DNA from: Thermoanaerobacter sp049701115
GTDB lineage: Bacteria > Bacillota > Thermoanaerobacteria > Thermoanaerobacterales > Thermoanaerobacteraceae
Assembly: GCF_049701115.1 (NCBI RefSeq)
Contig: NZ_JBNATX010000002.1
Location: 115,408 to 179,407, forward strand
Direction of reading: 5' to 3'
Length of the DNA: 64,000 nt
Made by a program: the position numbers and the translations under genes. Each line of letters opens with the position of its first letter. Positions within the stretch are counted from its first letter, which is position 1. Below are positions 16,859 through 24,489 of the stretch, in pieces. The notes beneath the pieces were generated by a model, which saw only the letters and a program-made list of their open reading frames with translations, did no database searches and was not told the origin of the DNA.

Positions 16859-17159
16859 AAAGCGGGAATTAAATCCCGCTTACAGTGTGTTGACAAAGTC
16901 CTTCTTTATTTAAGTGGCATTTTGTGTTAATGCTCCAGAGTTGCAAAGCGACTAAACTAAGGCTCACTTTTCGGGCTCCGGCGGGGTGCCGGCCAATTCG
17001 CCCTTCTGGCTCAGATGGCCGCTCGCTTTGCTCGCCCCGCCTTCGCTCCTCAAGTTCGCCAAGTTTAGTTACCGCTTTGGCAACAAGTCGCATTTACACA
17101 CAAAATGCCACTTCTTTATTTTGTCAACAATCTGAAAGCGGGAATTAAATCCCGCTTAC
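16859..17159. mobile_element. Palindromic insertion element, copy 1 (251 bp) with 25-bp flanking repeats
   Basis: Identical 25-bp direct repeats (16859-16883 and 17135-17159, starting AAAGCGGGAATTAAATC) flank a 251-bp insert. The direct repeat is the fba terminator hairpin and includes the fba stop codon at its edge. The insert has terminal inverted repeats CAGTGTGTTGACAAA/TTTGTCAACAATCTG (two mismatches) and a 16-bp inner inverted repeat AAGTGGCATTTTGTGT (16912-16927, 17098-17113). Related copies occur at 31879 and 35911. There is no transposase inside; open frames that cross it on both strands look accidental. It resembles a MITE mobilised in trans. Confidence 0.75.
16941..17083. repeat. 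GC-rich nested core inside element copy 1
   Basis: This part is absent from the two shorter copies. It is bounded by an imperfect inverted repeat, TTGCAAAGCGACTAAACT and AGTTTAGTTACCGCTTTGGC. Its interior is strikingly GC-rich for this genome, with further self-complementary stretches such as GGCTCCGG, GGTGCCGGCC and CGCTCGCTTTGCTCG. It could be a second element inserted into the first, or a structured RNA. I do not recognise a named family. Confidence 0.5.
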
Positions 17160-18007
17160 GCTCTCCCAGAAGATCCAAATAAAATCATCTTCTTCTTTAT
17201 AACTTCCTTCATAGCATCTTTGCAAGGCCCCAGGATTTTTCTCGGGTCATAAACCTCCTTATCCTCTTCAAGAAGACTTCTTAACCTTCCTGCAAAGGCC
17301 TGCCTTATATCCGTATCTATATTTATCTTGTTAATTCCTAGACTTACCGCTCTTTTTATGGCTTCTTCCGGAACCCCTGAAGCTCCGTGTAAAACCAAAG
17401 GTATGTTCAAAAGCTCTTTTATCCTTTTAAGCCTGTCAAAATCCAGTTTTGGCTCACCTTTGTAAGGTCCATGGGCTGTACCAATAGCTATCGCTAAATA
17501 ATCAACCCCTGTTTCTCTGACAAACTGCAACGCCTCTTCTGGATCAGTCATCAACGCCTCTTTTTCATCCACAGTTATGTGGTCTTCTGTACCGCCAATT
17601 TTCCCTATCTCAGCTTCTACCGAAACCCCCATACTGTGAGCAATCTCGACAATTGCTTTTGTCCTTTTTATATTTTCTTCTAGAGGAAATTTAGAAGCAT
17701 CAATCATAACAGAAGTCCAGCCGTTTCTCAAACATTTCATTATGGTAGCAAAATCTGTACCATGGTCCAGGTGAAGAGCGATAGGTATCGAAGCTTTTTC
17801 AGCCAACGTCCTTACAATGGCTGAGATTGTCTCTATTCCGGCATATTTAAGCCCTGATTCGCTCACTTGGATTATTACAGGAGATCTAGTTTCCTCTGCA
17901 GCTTCCACAATAGCTTGGGTAATCTCCAAATTACTGGTATTAAAAGCCCCAACTGCATATCCTTCCTTGTGAGCTCTTTCGAGTATTTCAATCCCTGTAA
18001 CCAGCAT
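17156..18007 (-). CDS. fba: Class II fructose-bisphosphate aldolase
   Basis: This zinc-dependent aldolase interconverts fructose-1,6-bisphosphate with DHAP and glyceraldehyde-3-phosphate in glycolysis. The 283-residue protein has the catalytic Asp and metal His in LHLDHGTD, further metal ligands in IGTAHGPYKG and VLHGASGVP, and the phosphate-binding INIDTD. The start is the ATG at 18005-18007, nine bases after AAAGGAG. It follows spo0F by 31 bp, as in B. subtilis (spo0F-fbaA). Its terminator hairpin has been duplicated by the mobile element immediately downstream. A related tagatose-bisphosphate aldolase activity cannot be excluded. Confidence 0.93.
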   Translation of the reverse strand: MLVTGIEILERAHKEGYAVGAFNTSNLEITQAIVEAAEETRSPVIIQVSESGLKYAGIETISAIVRTLAEKASIPIALHLDHGTDFATIMKCLRNGWTSVMIDASKFPLEENIKRTKAIVEIAHSMGVSVEAEIGKIGGTEDHITVDEKEALMTDPEEALQFVRETGVDYLAIAIGTAHGPYKGEPKLDFDRLKRIKELLNIPLVLHGASGVPEEAIKRAVSLGINKINIDTDIRQAFAGRLRSLLEEDKEVYDPRKILGPCKDAMKEVIKKKMILFGSSGRA

Positions 18008-18038
18008 TTCCCACAACTCCTTTAGCTTATAAAAGTAT

Positions 18039-18389
18039 TTATACCGCCATCTCTTGTTTTAAACTTTCATATACTAATTTTTTTAACTCAAGTATATCAA
18101 AGGGTTTGGAAATAAAAGATAAGTTGATTAAAGGTTGCTCTGGTTCGTCAGCGGACATAATTATCACTTTCATATTAGGGTAAAATTTTTTTATCTTGTT
18201 TATAATTTTTATCATGTCTTTTGACATAGTTAGATCAAATATTCCTACATCAGGCGCAAAATTCTCGATCTCCTGCATAAAATGAGAGACATCCGTGTAA
18301 CTCCTTACTTCGTGCCCCTCCATCCTAAAAATCTCTTCTATTAAGTTGCAAACTCCCCTATTATCATCTAATACTAAAATCTTACTCAT
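18039..18389 (-). CDS. spo0F: Sporulation phosphorelay response regulator Spo0F
   Basis: This is a single-domain receiver protein of 116 residues with no output domain. Acidic pocket residues are Asp8 and Asp9 (LVLDDN), the phosphorylation site is Asp52 (GIFDLTM), the switch Ser is residue 79 and the Lys is residue 95 (ISKPF). The start is the ATG after AAAGGTGACAAAT; the reading frame extends 20 codons further without a better start. Two independent facts favour Spo0F over a generic CheY: fba follows immediately as in Bacillus, and a near-perfect sigma-H promoter lies upstream. It would pass phosphate from sensor kinases towards Spo0A. Confidence 0.8.
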   Translation of the reverse strand: MSKILVLDDNRGVCNLIEEIFRMEGHEVRSYTDVSHFMQEIENFAPDVGIFDLTMSKDMIKIINKIKKFYPNMKVIIMSADEPEQPLINLSFISKPFDILELKKLVYESLKQEMAV

Positions 18390-18436
18390 ATTTGTCACCT
18401 TTAAAATCCTTTTTAAAAGCACGCACACGATTAATA

Positions 18437-18465
18437 ATATTCTACACAAAAATTAATATTCCTCT
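18437..18465 (-). promoter_or_regulatory. Sigma-H-type promoter of spo0F
   Basis: On the minus strand, AGAGGAATA (18457-18465) and GTAGAATAT (18437-18445) are separated by 11 bp. This matches every position of the Bacillus sigma-H consensus RNAGGAWWW-N11/12-RNNGAATWW. The start codon of spo0F is about 45 bp downstream. Confidence 0.65.
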
Positions 18466-18606
18466 TTCAATTTGAAAATTTCTTATCACATTTTTATAAT
18501 ACCATAAAAATCAACAAATTTCTATAAAATATTGCAAAAACTTATACTATAAATTTAACTCGAGTTTTTCTTTTCATTTTATCACAAAATGACTTGCAAT
18601 TCAATT

Positions 18607-19596
18607 TTAACATATTCTTGGAAGTAATTCTCCAATAGGTCTATCTACAATGCGAGAAGTTCCGTATACAGTCTCGATTGTCACAAGATTTGTATCAGTA
18701 ACTTCTCCTATTATTTCAGCTTCCCTCCCATACTCATGAGACCTCATGATTTCCAAAGCTTCTTCAGCATAATCTCTTTCTACGATAGCCACCAGTTTAC
18801 CTTCATTAGCCAGATGTAAAAAATCAATACCCATGAACTCACAAGCAGACCTCACGCTTTCTTTTACAGGAAGCTTTTCCTCATATATTTTTATACCTAC
18901 TTTGCTCATCTTGGAAATTTCATATAAAACCTCCGCAACCCCGCCCCTGGTTGGGTCTCTTAGGACTTTTACAGCCTTCCCCAATGTCATAAGCTTTTCA
19001 ACAAGGCCATTTAAAGGAGCAACATCGGATAAAATAGAACTATCAAACTGAAGACCTTCTCTAGCGTTCATTATTGCCATGCCGTGGTCACCTATAGTTC
19101 CTGAAATTAAAACTATATCTCCCGGACGGGCATTTTTTATAGATACATCTGCTCCTTCATAAAGCATTCCTACTCCTGAAGTATTTATAAACACTCCATC
19201 TATGCTTCCCTTTTCAACTACCTTCGTATCTCCTGCCACAATATTGACCCCGGCTTCTTTAGCTGTCTCTCCCATAGACTTTACAATTTTTTTTAAATCA
19301 TCTAAAGGAAACCCTTCTTCTATTATGAAAGCAGCAGTTAAAAAGAGAGGTTTTGCTCCTCTCATAGAAGCGTCATTTACAGTTCCACATATCGCAAGTC
19401 TCCCTATGTCCCCCCCAGGGAAAAAAAGGGGCTTTACTGTGAAGCTGTCAGTCGTAAATGTAAGATTACCAAAAACAAGAGCCGCATCTTCCATCGCTCT
19501 TATATACTCATTATCAAAGGCTTCAAGGAACACCTCTTCTATTAGTTTTTCCATCATCGTTCCCCCGCCACCGTGGGGCAAAAGTATTTTATCCAT
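18607..19596 (-). CDS. hypE: Hydrogenase maturation factor HypE
   Basis: HypE dehydrates a carbamoyl group on its C-terminal cysteine to a thiocyanate, the cyanide source for the NiFe active site. The 330-residue protein has the N-terminal HGGGGTMM motif and the ATP-binding regions AGDTKVV and RDPTRGGVAEVLYEIS. It ends in PRIC, the required C-terminal Cys. The start ATG is eight bases after AAGAGG; a GTG three codons upstream is possible. It is the last gene of the ech-hyp unit, 12 bp after hypD. The 156 bp downstream before spo0F holds the spo0F promoter. Confidence 0.96.
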   Translation of the reverse strand: MDKILLPHGGGGTMMEKLIEEVFLEAFDNEYIRAMEDAALVFGNLTFTTDSFTVKPLFFPGGDIGRLAICGTVNDASMRGAKPLFLTAAFIIEEGFPLDDLKKIVKSMGETAKEAGVNIVAGDTKVVEKGSIDGVFINTSGVGMLYEGADVSIKNARPGDIVLISGTIGDHGMAIMNAREGLQFDSSILSDVAPLNGLVEKLMTLGKAVKVLRDPTRGGVAEVLYEISKMSKVGIKIYEEKLPVKESVRSACEFMGIDFLHLANEGKLVAIVERDYAEEALEIMRSHEYGREAEIIGEVTDTNLVTIETVYGTSRIVDRPIGELLPRIC

Positions 19597-19608
19597 CCCA
19601 TTCACCTC

Positions 19609-20667
19609 TTAAGCACCATACTTGTAAAAAGCTGCACAAGACCCCTCTGAGGAAACCATGCACGGGCCTACAGGATTATCTGGAGTACAGACTCTACCAA
19701 AAAGAGGACATTCATTTGGGTATATATGACCTTTTAGCACATCTCCACACCTACATCCTTTTATTTCGATTTCATCTCCTATAGGTTTTATATCAAACTT
19801 CAAAGCCGCATCAAAATCCCTGTACTTATCTCTTATCCTAAGACCCGATCCTTTTATCTCTCCCAGCCCTCTCCACGTACTATCACAAGGCTCAAAGATC
19901 TCGTCGATGAGCTTTTGTGCCTCTACATTTCCTTCTTTTTTTACAACCCTTTTATACTGAATTTCTATCACCGGATTTTTGTAATTTTTAAGGAGCATTA
20001 TTATGCTCATCAAGATATCTTCTGCTTCAAACCCAGACACTACCCCTCCTACTCCAAATTCCCTGGGCAAAAACTCATATATCAAGCTTCCTGTAATCGC
20101 ACTGACATGCCCTGGTAAGATAAAACCGTGAATATTAGAGCCCCCTAACATGAGCGCTTTCAAAGCCTCTGGCATCGTCTTGTGAAGAGAATATACGCTA
20201 TAGTTTTTGATATTTCTCTCTTTTGCTTCTTTTATCGTTAAAGCAACGGTAGGAACCGTCGTTTCAAAACCTATTCCTATAAAAACAACCTCTTTTTCTG
20301 GATTATTCTCTGCATACCTCAAGGCATCTAAGGGAGAATAAAATACCCTTACCTCTTTTCCCTTAGCTCGTTCTTTCTGTAAAGAAGATTTGTTGCCGGG
20401 AACTCTTATCAAATCACCAAAAGTGGCTATTACTACCCCTTTATTTGAAAGGTCTATCACAGCATCTATTTCATTCTGCGCCGTAACACATACAGGACAT
20501 CCAGGACCGGATATAAGCCTTATATTCTCCGGCAAAATCTGCCTTAATCCAAATTTTGATATGGCCATTGTATGAGAACCACATACTTCCATTATGTTAA
20601 AAGGAACTTTAGGATTTAACTTTTCAATAATTTTTTTTGCCTTTTCAACCATTTCCTTCTGCTGCAT
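19609..20667 (-). CDS. hypD: Hydrogenase maturation factor HypD
   Basis: HypD is an iron-sulfur protein that, with HypC, assembles the Fe(CN)2CO unit. The 352-residue protein has the family motifs MEVCGSHTMAI, ISGPGCPVC (iron-binding Cys) and IGFETTVP, and a C-terminal cluster of cysteines around GCRCGDV, ECPLFGRVC and PVGPCMVSSEGSC. The length is normal. The ATG has GGAGG nine bases upstream and lies inside the end of hypC, overlapping by 23 bp, which suggests coupled translation of the two partners. Confidence 0.97.
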   Translation of the reverse strand: MQQKEMVEKAKKIIEKLNPKVPFNIMEVCGSHTMAISKFGLRQILPENIRLISGPGCPVCVTAQNEIDAVIDLSNKGVVIATFGDLIRVPGNKSSLQKERAKGKEVRVFYSPLDALRYAENNPEKEVVFIGIGFETTVPTVALTIKEAKERNIKNYSVYSLHKTMPEALKALMLGGSNIHGFILPGHVSAITGSLIYEFLPREFGVGGVVSGFEAEDILMSIIMLLKNYKNPVIEIQYKRVVKKEGNVEAQKLIDEIFEPCDSTWRGLGEIKGSGLRIRDKYRDFDAALKFDIKPIGDEIEIKGCRCGDVLKGHIYPNECPLFGRVCTPDNPVGPCMVSSEGSCAAFYKYGA

Positions 20668-20887
20668 CGTTTAAAACCTCCATAAGCTCATTCCATAACT
20701 CTCTTTGCGCCTCTGCCTCTTCCTTGTCCACTATGCTTATAGCAACACCTGCATGTACCATAACATAATCTCCCACTTTAACTTCGGGAACCATTTCAAT
20801 AGAAACTCTTCTTATAACTCCTCCCAGCTCTGTTTCTGCAATTTTGCCTTCAATTTTTAAAACTTTTGACGGAACTGCAATACACAC
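20645..20887 (-). CDS. hypC: Hydrogenase maturation chaperone HypC
   Basis: HypC is a small chaperone that carries the iron centre from HypD to the large subunit. The 80-residue protein begins MCIAVPSKV; the Cys after the initiator Met is the essential ligand. The start codon is GTG at 20885-20887, seven bases after GGAGGG, which also contains the hypF stop. The position between hypF and hypD and the overlaps on both sides are typical of hyp operons. Confidence 0.97.
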   Translation of the reverse strand: MCIAVPSKVLKIEGKIAETELGGVIRRVSIEMVPEVKVGDYVMVHAGVAISIVDKEEAEAQRELWNELMEVLNDAAEGNG

Positions 20888-20890
20888 TCT

Positions 20891-23146
20891 CTATCCCTCC
20901 AGTATTTTATTAGCAATAATAGCTTGTCCCAGTGAAAGCCCTCCATCATTACAGGGAATTTTGCTGTTGGAATACACTTCAAAGCCAGATAGCGAAAGTT
21001 TTTCCATAAGTTTCCCAAGAAGGTATCTGTTTTGAAAGCTTCCACCGCTCAATACTACTTTATTTATTCCCGTTTCTCTTTTTGCAAGATTGACCAAGTC
21101 ATGAGTAAATTTCACAACGGTGTTGTGAAATTTTGTGGATATAAGCCTTTTATCCAAATCTTTAGCATAGTCCTCGTAAATCTGCCTCAAAACAAGTTCG
21201 GGATCTATTACATACCCATCCTCTTTTAAAATTTCATAATAGTAATACTCTTCATTTTGGATAATCAAGCTTTCAAGCTCCATCGCAGCTTGCCCTTCAA
21301 ACAAAACTTCTTCCCTTAAGCCAATAAGTGCCGCCACTGCATCAAAAAATCTACCCATGCTGGACACATAGGCAGTATTTATTTTTTTATCTATCTGCTT
21401 CAAAATTATGTCAAACTCTCTGGGGTCAACTTTTTCGACAAAATCCTTGTAAAAATTCATGTTGTCGAAAATAAATCCTAAAGCTGCCCTGTATATCTTC
21501 TTTATTGCCAGTTCATTCCCAGGAAGCGGCTTGTACTTTAAGTGGGCAAACCTCTCAAAATCCTTTAAATCACATACTAAAATTTCTGCTCCCCATATAT
21601 TTCCATCGGTACCGTAGCCTGTACCATCATAGGCTACGCCAATTACTTTTTCATCTAACCCGTACTCTGCCATGCAACTTGCAATATGAGCATGGTGGTG
21701 CTGAACTTCAACCCTATAAAGCCCGAGGGATTGGGCGTATTGTGTTGACAAATATCCTTTGTGCATATCATGAGCTACAACTTCAGGTTCTATTCTAAAA
21801 AGCTTTTTATATCTTTCTATCTGCTCAAGATAATAATTAAAAGCCTTCTCATTGTCCAGATCTCCAATGTGATGGCTTATAAAAGCATAATGTCCCTTTG
21901 TCATGCAAAAAGTGTTTTTATAGAAACCCCCAGCAGCTAGAATACTGGTTTTTGTTTCTTTCTTTAGAAGAATGGGTTGGGGAGCATACCCTCTAGCCCT
22001 TCTTATTATTCTTTCTGCACCCGCATTAAACGAAGTAACAGAATCGTCTATTCTGTTCACTATGTCTCTATTGTTCAAAAGAAACACATCGGCAATCCCT
22101 TTTAGCTTTTCTAAAGCTTCTTCGTTATCCTTACATATAGGTTCTTCACTTACGTTTCCACTGGTCATCACTATAGGAAAATCGATCTCCTCCATTAAGA
22201 GGTAGTGAATAGGAGCATACGGAAGCATAACACCTAAAGTATCTACGCCATCTGCTATACCTTTCGCAAGATTTTCACCTTTTTTCTTTAAAAGCACAAT
22301 AGGTCTTCTCTGGCTCAAAAGGAGTTTCTCTTCTGCTGAAGAAACTATACAGTATTTCTTGACTTCCTCGATATCCCTCATCATGAGAGCAAAGGGCTTA
22401 CCATACCTTTTCTTTCGCTCTCTTAAAGTAGCAACAGCCTTGTCATCCAGTGCATTAACTGCCAGATGAAAGCCGCCAATTCCCTTGATCGCAACAATTT
22501 TGCCCTCTCTTAAAGCTTTTGCAACGCATTTTATCTCATCATCGAAGCATTTTTCCCCAACAAAAGAAAGCGTAGGACCGCACTCAAAACACGCAACAGG
22601 TTGGGCATGAAACCTCCGGTCATGAGGGTCATGATATTCCCTACTGCACTTCTCACACATAGGAAAAACTTTCATGGAAGTTCTCGACCTATCATAAGGA
22701 ATATCTTCAACTATAGAAAACCTCGGTCCACAATTGGTACAGTTTATAAAAGGATACCTATACCTTCTATCTTTCGGGTCTTTTAGTTCTTTTAAGCAGT
22801 CCTCACATACTCCCATGTCAGGAGAGATAGGAACAAAACCTTCGTCTTCTTTGCTTTCCAGAATCTTAAAGGTTTTATATCCCTTCACATTTTTTCTCTT
22901 AACCTTTATCTCGTCAATAACAGCAAGAGAAGGCGGATTTTCCTTTATCTCTTTTATAAAAGCTTCTATATCCTCTTCTTTCCCTTCTACTTCAATGTAA
23001 AGACCGGAGGAATTGTTATAAACTATCCCTCTTAAATTGTATTTTTGGGCAATATTAAAGACAAAAGGGCGAAAACCTACGCCCTGTACAATACCAAATA
23101 TATTTATTTCCCTTGCCTGAATTTGTGATACTCTTCTTCTAACCAT
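20891..23146 (-). CDS. hypF: Carbamoyltransferase HypF
   Basis: HypF turns carbamoyl phosphate into a HypE-bound carbamoyl group for cyanide synthesis. The 751-residue protein has an N-terminal acylphosphatase domain (FGIVQGVGFRPFVF), two zinc-finger repeats (CEDCLKEL...CTNCGPRF and CEKCSREY...CFECGPTL), a YrdC-like domain (KGIGGFHLA), and a Kae1-like C-terminal domain with VQHHHAHIASCMAEYG and VLSGGSFQNR. The only good start is an ATG that overlaps hypB by 43 bp, giving about ten extra N-terminal residues compared with typical HypF; the true start could be a non-standard codon further in. Confidence 0.95.
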   Translation of the reverse strand: MVRRRVSQIQAREINIFGIVQGVGFRPFVFNIAQKYNLRGIVYNNSSGLYIEVEGKEEDIEAFIKEIKENPPSLAVIDEIKVKRKNVKGYKTFKILESKEDEGFVPISPDMGVCEDCLKELKDPKDRRYRYPFINCTNCGPRFSIVEDIPYDRSRTSMKVFPMCEKCSREYHDPHDRRFHAQPVACFECGPTLSFVGEKCFDDEIKCVAKALREGKIVAIKGIGGFHLAVNALDDKAVATLRERKKRYGKPFALMMRDIEEVKKYCIVSSAEEKLLLSQRRPIVLLKKKGENLAKGIADGVDTLGVMLPYAPIHYLLMEEIDFPIVMTSGNVSEEPICKDNEEALEKLKGIADVFLLNNRDIVNRIDDSVTSFNAGAERIIRRARGYAPQPILLKKETKTSILAAGGFYKNTFCMTKGHYAFISHHIGDLDNEKAFNYYLEQIERYKKLFRIEPEVVAHDMHKGYLSTQYAQSLGLYRVEVQHHHAHIASCMAEYGLDEKVIGVAYDGTGYGTDGNIWGAEILVCDLKDFERFAHLKYKPLPGNELAIKKIYRAALGFIFDNMNFYKDFVEKVDPREFDIILKQIDKKINTAYVSSMGRFFDAVAALIGLREEVLFEGQAAMELESLIIQNEEYYYYEILKEDGYVIDPELVLRQIYEDYAKDLDKRLISTKFHNTVVKFTHDLVNLAKRETGINKVVLSGGSFQNRYLLGKLMEKLSLSGFEVYSNSKIPCNDGGLSLGQAIIANKILEG

Positions 23147-23760
23147 TTTGCAAATTCACCAAATCCTTCCCCTGTCCTCGCTGATACCTCAAAGATAGGA
23201 GCATCTTGATTTAATGCTCTCACACCATCATAGAAAAATTTTCTATCGAATTCAAAGTAGGGAAGCATATCAATCTTATTAAGCACCACAGCCTTTGCTT
23301 TGCTGAAAAGAGCTGGATATTTGTACGGCTTATCATCCCCTTCTGGAACATTGGCCATGGCAAGTTTAAAATCTTCCCCTAATTCAAAAGCAGAAGGGCA
23401 TATTAAATTCCCAACATTTTCGATAAAAACTATGCCATTGTCAAAGTTTAAAGCTTGAAGAGCTTTATTAACTGATGCCGCGTTTAAGTGGCAAGCTCCT
23501 CCCGTATTTATCTGTACAACGGGAATATTCCTTTCAGCCATTTTTCTTGCATCGATGTCTGATGTAACATCCCCTTCGATTACTGCACAAGGAACTTTTA
23601 TATGCTCTATTGCTTTTATTATAAAGCTGGTCTTACCCGCACCTGGTGAACCTATTAAATTTACCATTAAAATATTTCTCTCGTCCTTAATAGCCTTATT
23701 TTCAGAAGCTATATTTTTATTTGTCTCCAAAACATCTCTTATTATTACTATTTCCTCCAT
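23104..23760 (-). CDS. hypB: Hydrogenase nickel-insertion GTPase HypB
   Basis: HypB is a SIMIBI-class GTPase that with HypA delivers nickel to the hydrogenase large subunit. The 218-residue protein has the P-loop GSPGAGKTSF, switch regions EGDVTSDIDA and ENVGNLICPS, the metal-binding GGACHLNA, and the NKID specificity motif. It lacks the N-terminal His-rich nickel store and the CXXCGCXXX high-affinity site seen in some homologues. The ATG is 2 bp after the hypA stop, and its own ribosome site lies inside hypA. Confidence 0.96.
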   Translation of the reverse strand: MEEIVIIRDVLETNKNIASENKAIKDERNILMVNLIGSPGAGKTSFIIKAIEHIKVPCAVIEGDVTSDIDARKMAERNIPVVQINTGGACHLNAASVNKALQALNFDNGIVFIENVGNLICPSAFELGEDFKLAMANVPEGDDKPYKYPALFSKAKAVVLNKIDMLPYFEFDRKFFYDGVRALNQDAPIFEVSARTGEGFGEFAKWLEEEYHKFRQGK

Positions 23761-23762
23761 AG

Positions 23763-24107
23763 CTACTCCACCTCTATACTTTCAATGTAAAATTCTTTCC
23801 CCCTTTTATCTACCAGTACTCCCTGTCCTCCACATACCGGACACTTAAAGGTGAAATTAGACCTTTCAAAAATGTTACCGCACTCGGTACACTTGAACTG
23901 AGCCCTTACTATCTTAAAATCCAACTCAGCACCTTCTGCAACAGTGTTCTCTGTAAGTATATCAAAATAAAACTTGACACTTTCACTTTCTATGCCAGTC
24001 AGTTCTCCTATTACGACTGTGACTTTTGTGACCCTTTTTACATTTCTTTTTTCTGCTTCTTCTACAAGCATGTCAACCAAACCCTGAGTCACAGACAGCT
24101 CATGCAC
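23763..24107 (-). CDS. hypA: Hydrogenase nickel metallochaperone HypA
   Basis: HypA binds nickel through its N-terminal MHE and a structural zinc through two CXXC motifs. The 114-residue protein begins MHELSV, read from a GTG start at 24105-24107, and has CTECGN and CPVCGG. Positions and length are standard. It begins 1 bp after echF and starts the maturation part (hypABFCDE) of the unit. It acts with HypB on the EchE subunit. Confidence 0.97.
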   Translation of the reverse strand: MHELSVTQGLVDMLVEEAEKRNVKRVTKVTVVIGELTGIESESVKFYFDILTENTVAEGAELDFKIVRAQFKCTECGNIFERSNFTFKCPVCGGQGVLVDKRGKEFYIESIEVE

Positions 24108-24108
24108 T

Positions 24109-24480
24109 TTATATTCCTTCCTTCTCCTCTTTTTCAGATGAAGTTTTCATCTCTTTTTTCTGAACTATTACATATTTTTCGTGAGCAATAGGCCTGTATT
24201 CCTTTAGCATGACTAACGACTTAGTGGGGCAAGCATCCACACAAGCCCCACAAACTATGCAAGCGAAGGGCTCAAACTTCCATGTACCGTTCTTCCTGTC
24301 TACTTCTATGCAATTAGAAGGACACACTCTCTGGCATATACCACAAAGAATGCACTTTTCTATGTCGTTTTCTATATGTCCTCTTGTCCCTTCAAAAGGT
24401 TCCCTTTTCTCAAAGGGGTACTTTCTTGTAGCAGGCTTATGGGTCAGATTATACACCACATTTTTTAACATGGAAAGCAT
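24109..24480 (-). CDS. echF: Ech-type hydrogenase ferredoxin-like subunit EchF
   Basis: This is a polyferredoxin subunit of the membrane-bound hydrogenase that passes electrons from reduced ferredoxin towards the NiFe centre. The 123-residue protein has two 4Fe-4S motifs, CILCGICQRVCP (about residues 43-54) and CIVCGACVDACP (about 73-84), like NuoI of complex I. The C-terminus is Lys/Glu-rich. The ATG follows AGGGAAG. It is the last structural gene before hypA. Confidence 0.93.
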   Translation of the reverse strand: MLSMLKNVVYNLTHKPATRKYPFEKREPFEGTRGHIENDIEKCILCGICQRVCPSNCIEVDRKNGTWKFEPFACIVCGACVDACPTKSLVMLKEYRPIAHEKYVIVQKKEMKTSSEKEEKEGI

Positions 24481-24489
24481 TCTTCTTCC

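Noticed and set aside
16869..17148. Overlapping open frames of 74 codons on both strands
   Set aside because: Both lie inside the palindromic element and its GC-rich core; the frames are open because GC-rich DNA lacks stop codons. No ribosome site or family resemblance.
18039..18389. Receiver protein as a chemotaxis CheY
   Set aside because: The sequence alone would allow it, but the fba neighbour and sigma-H promoter favour Spo0F; no chemotaxis gene is in the window.
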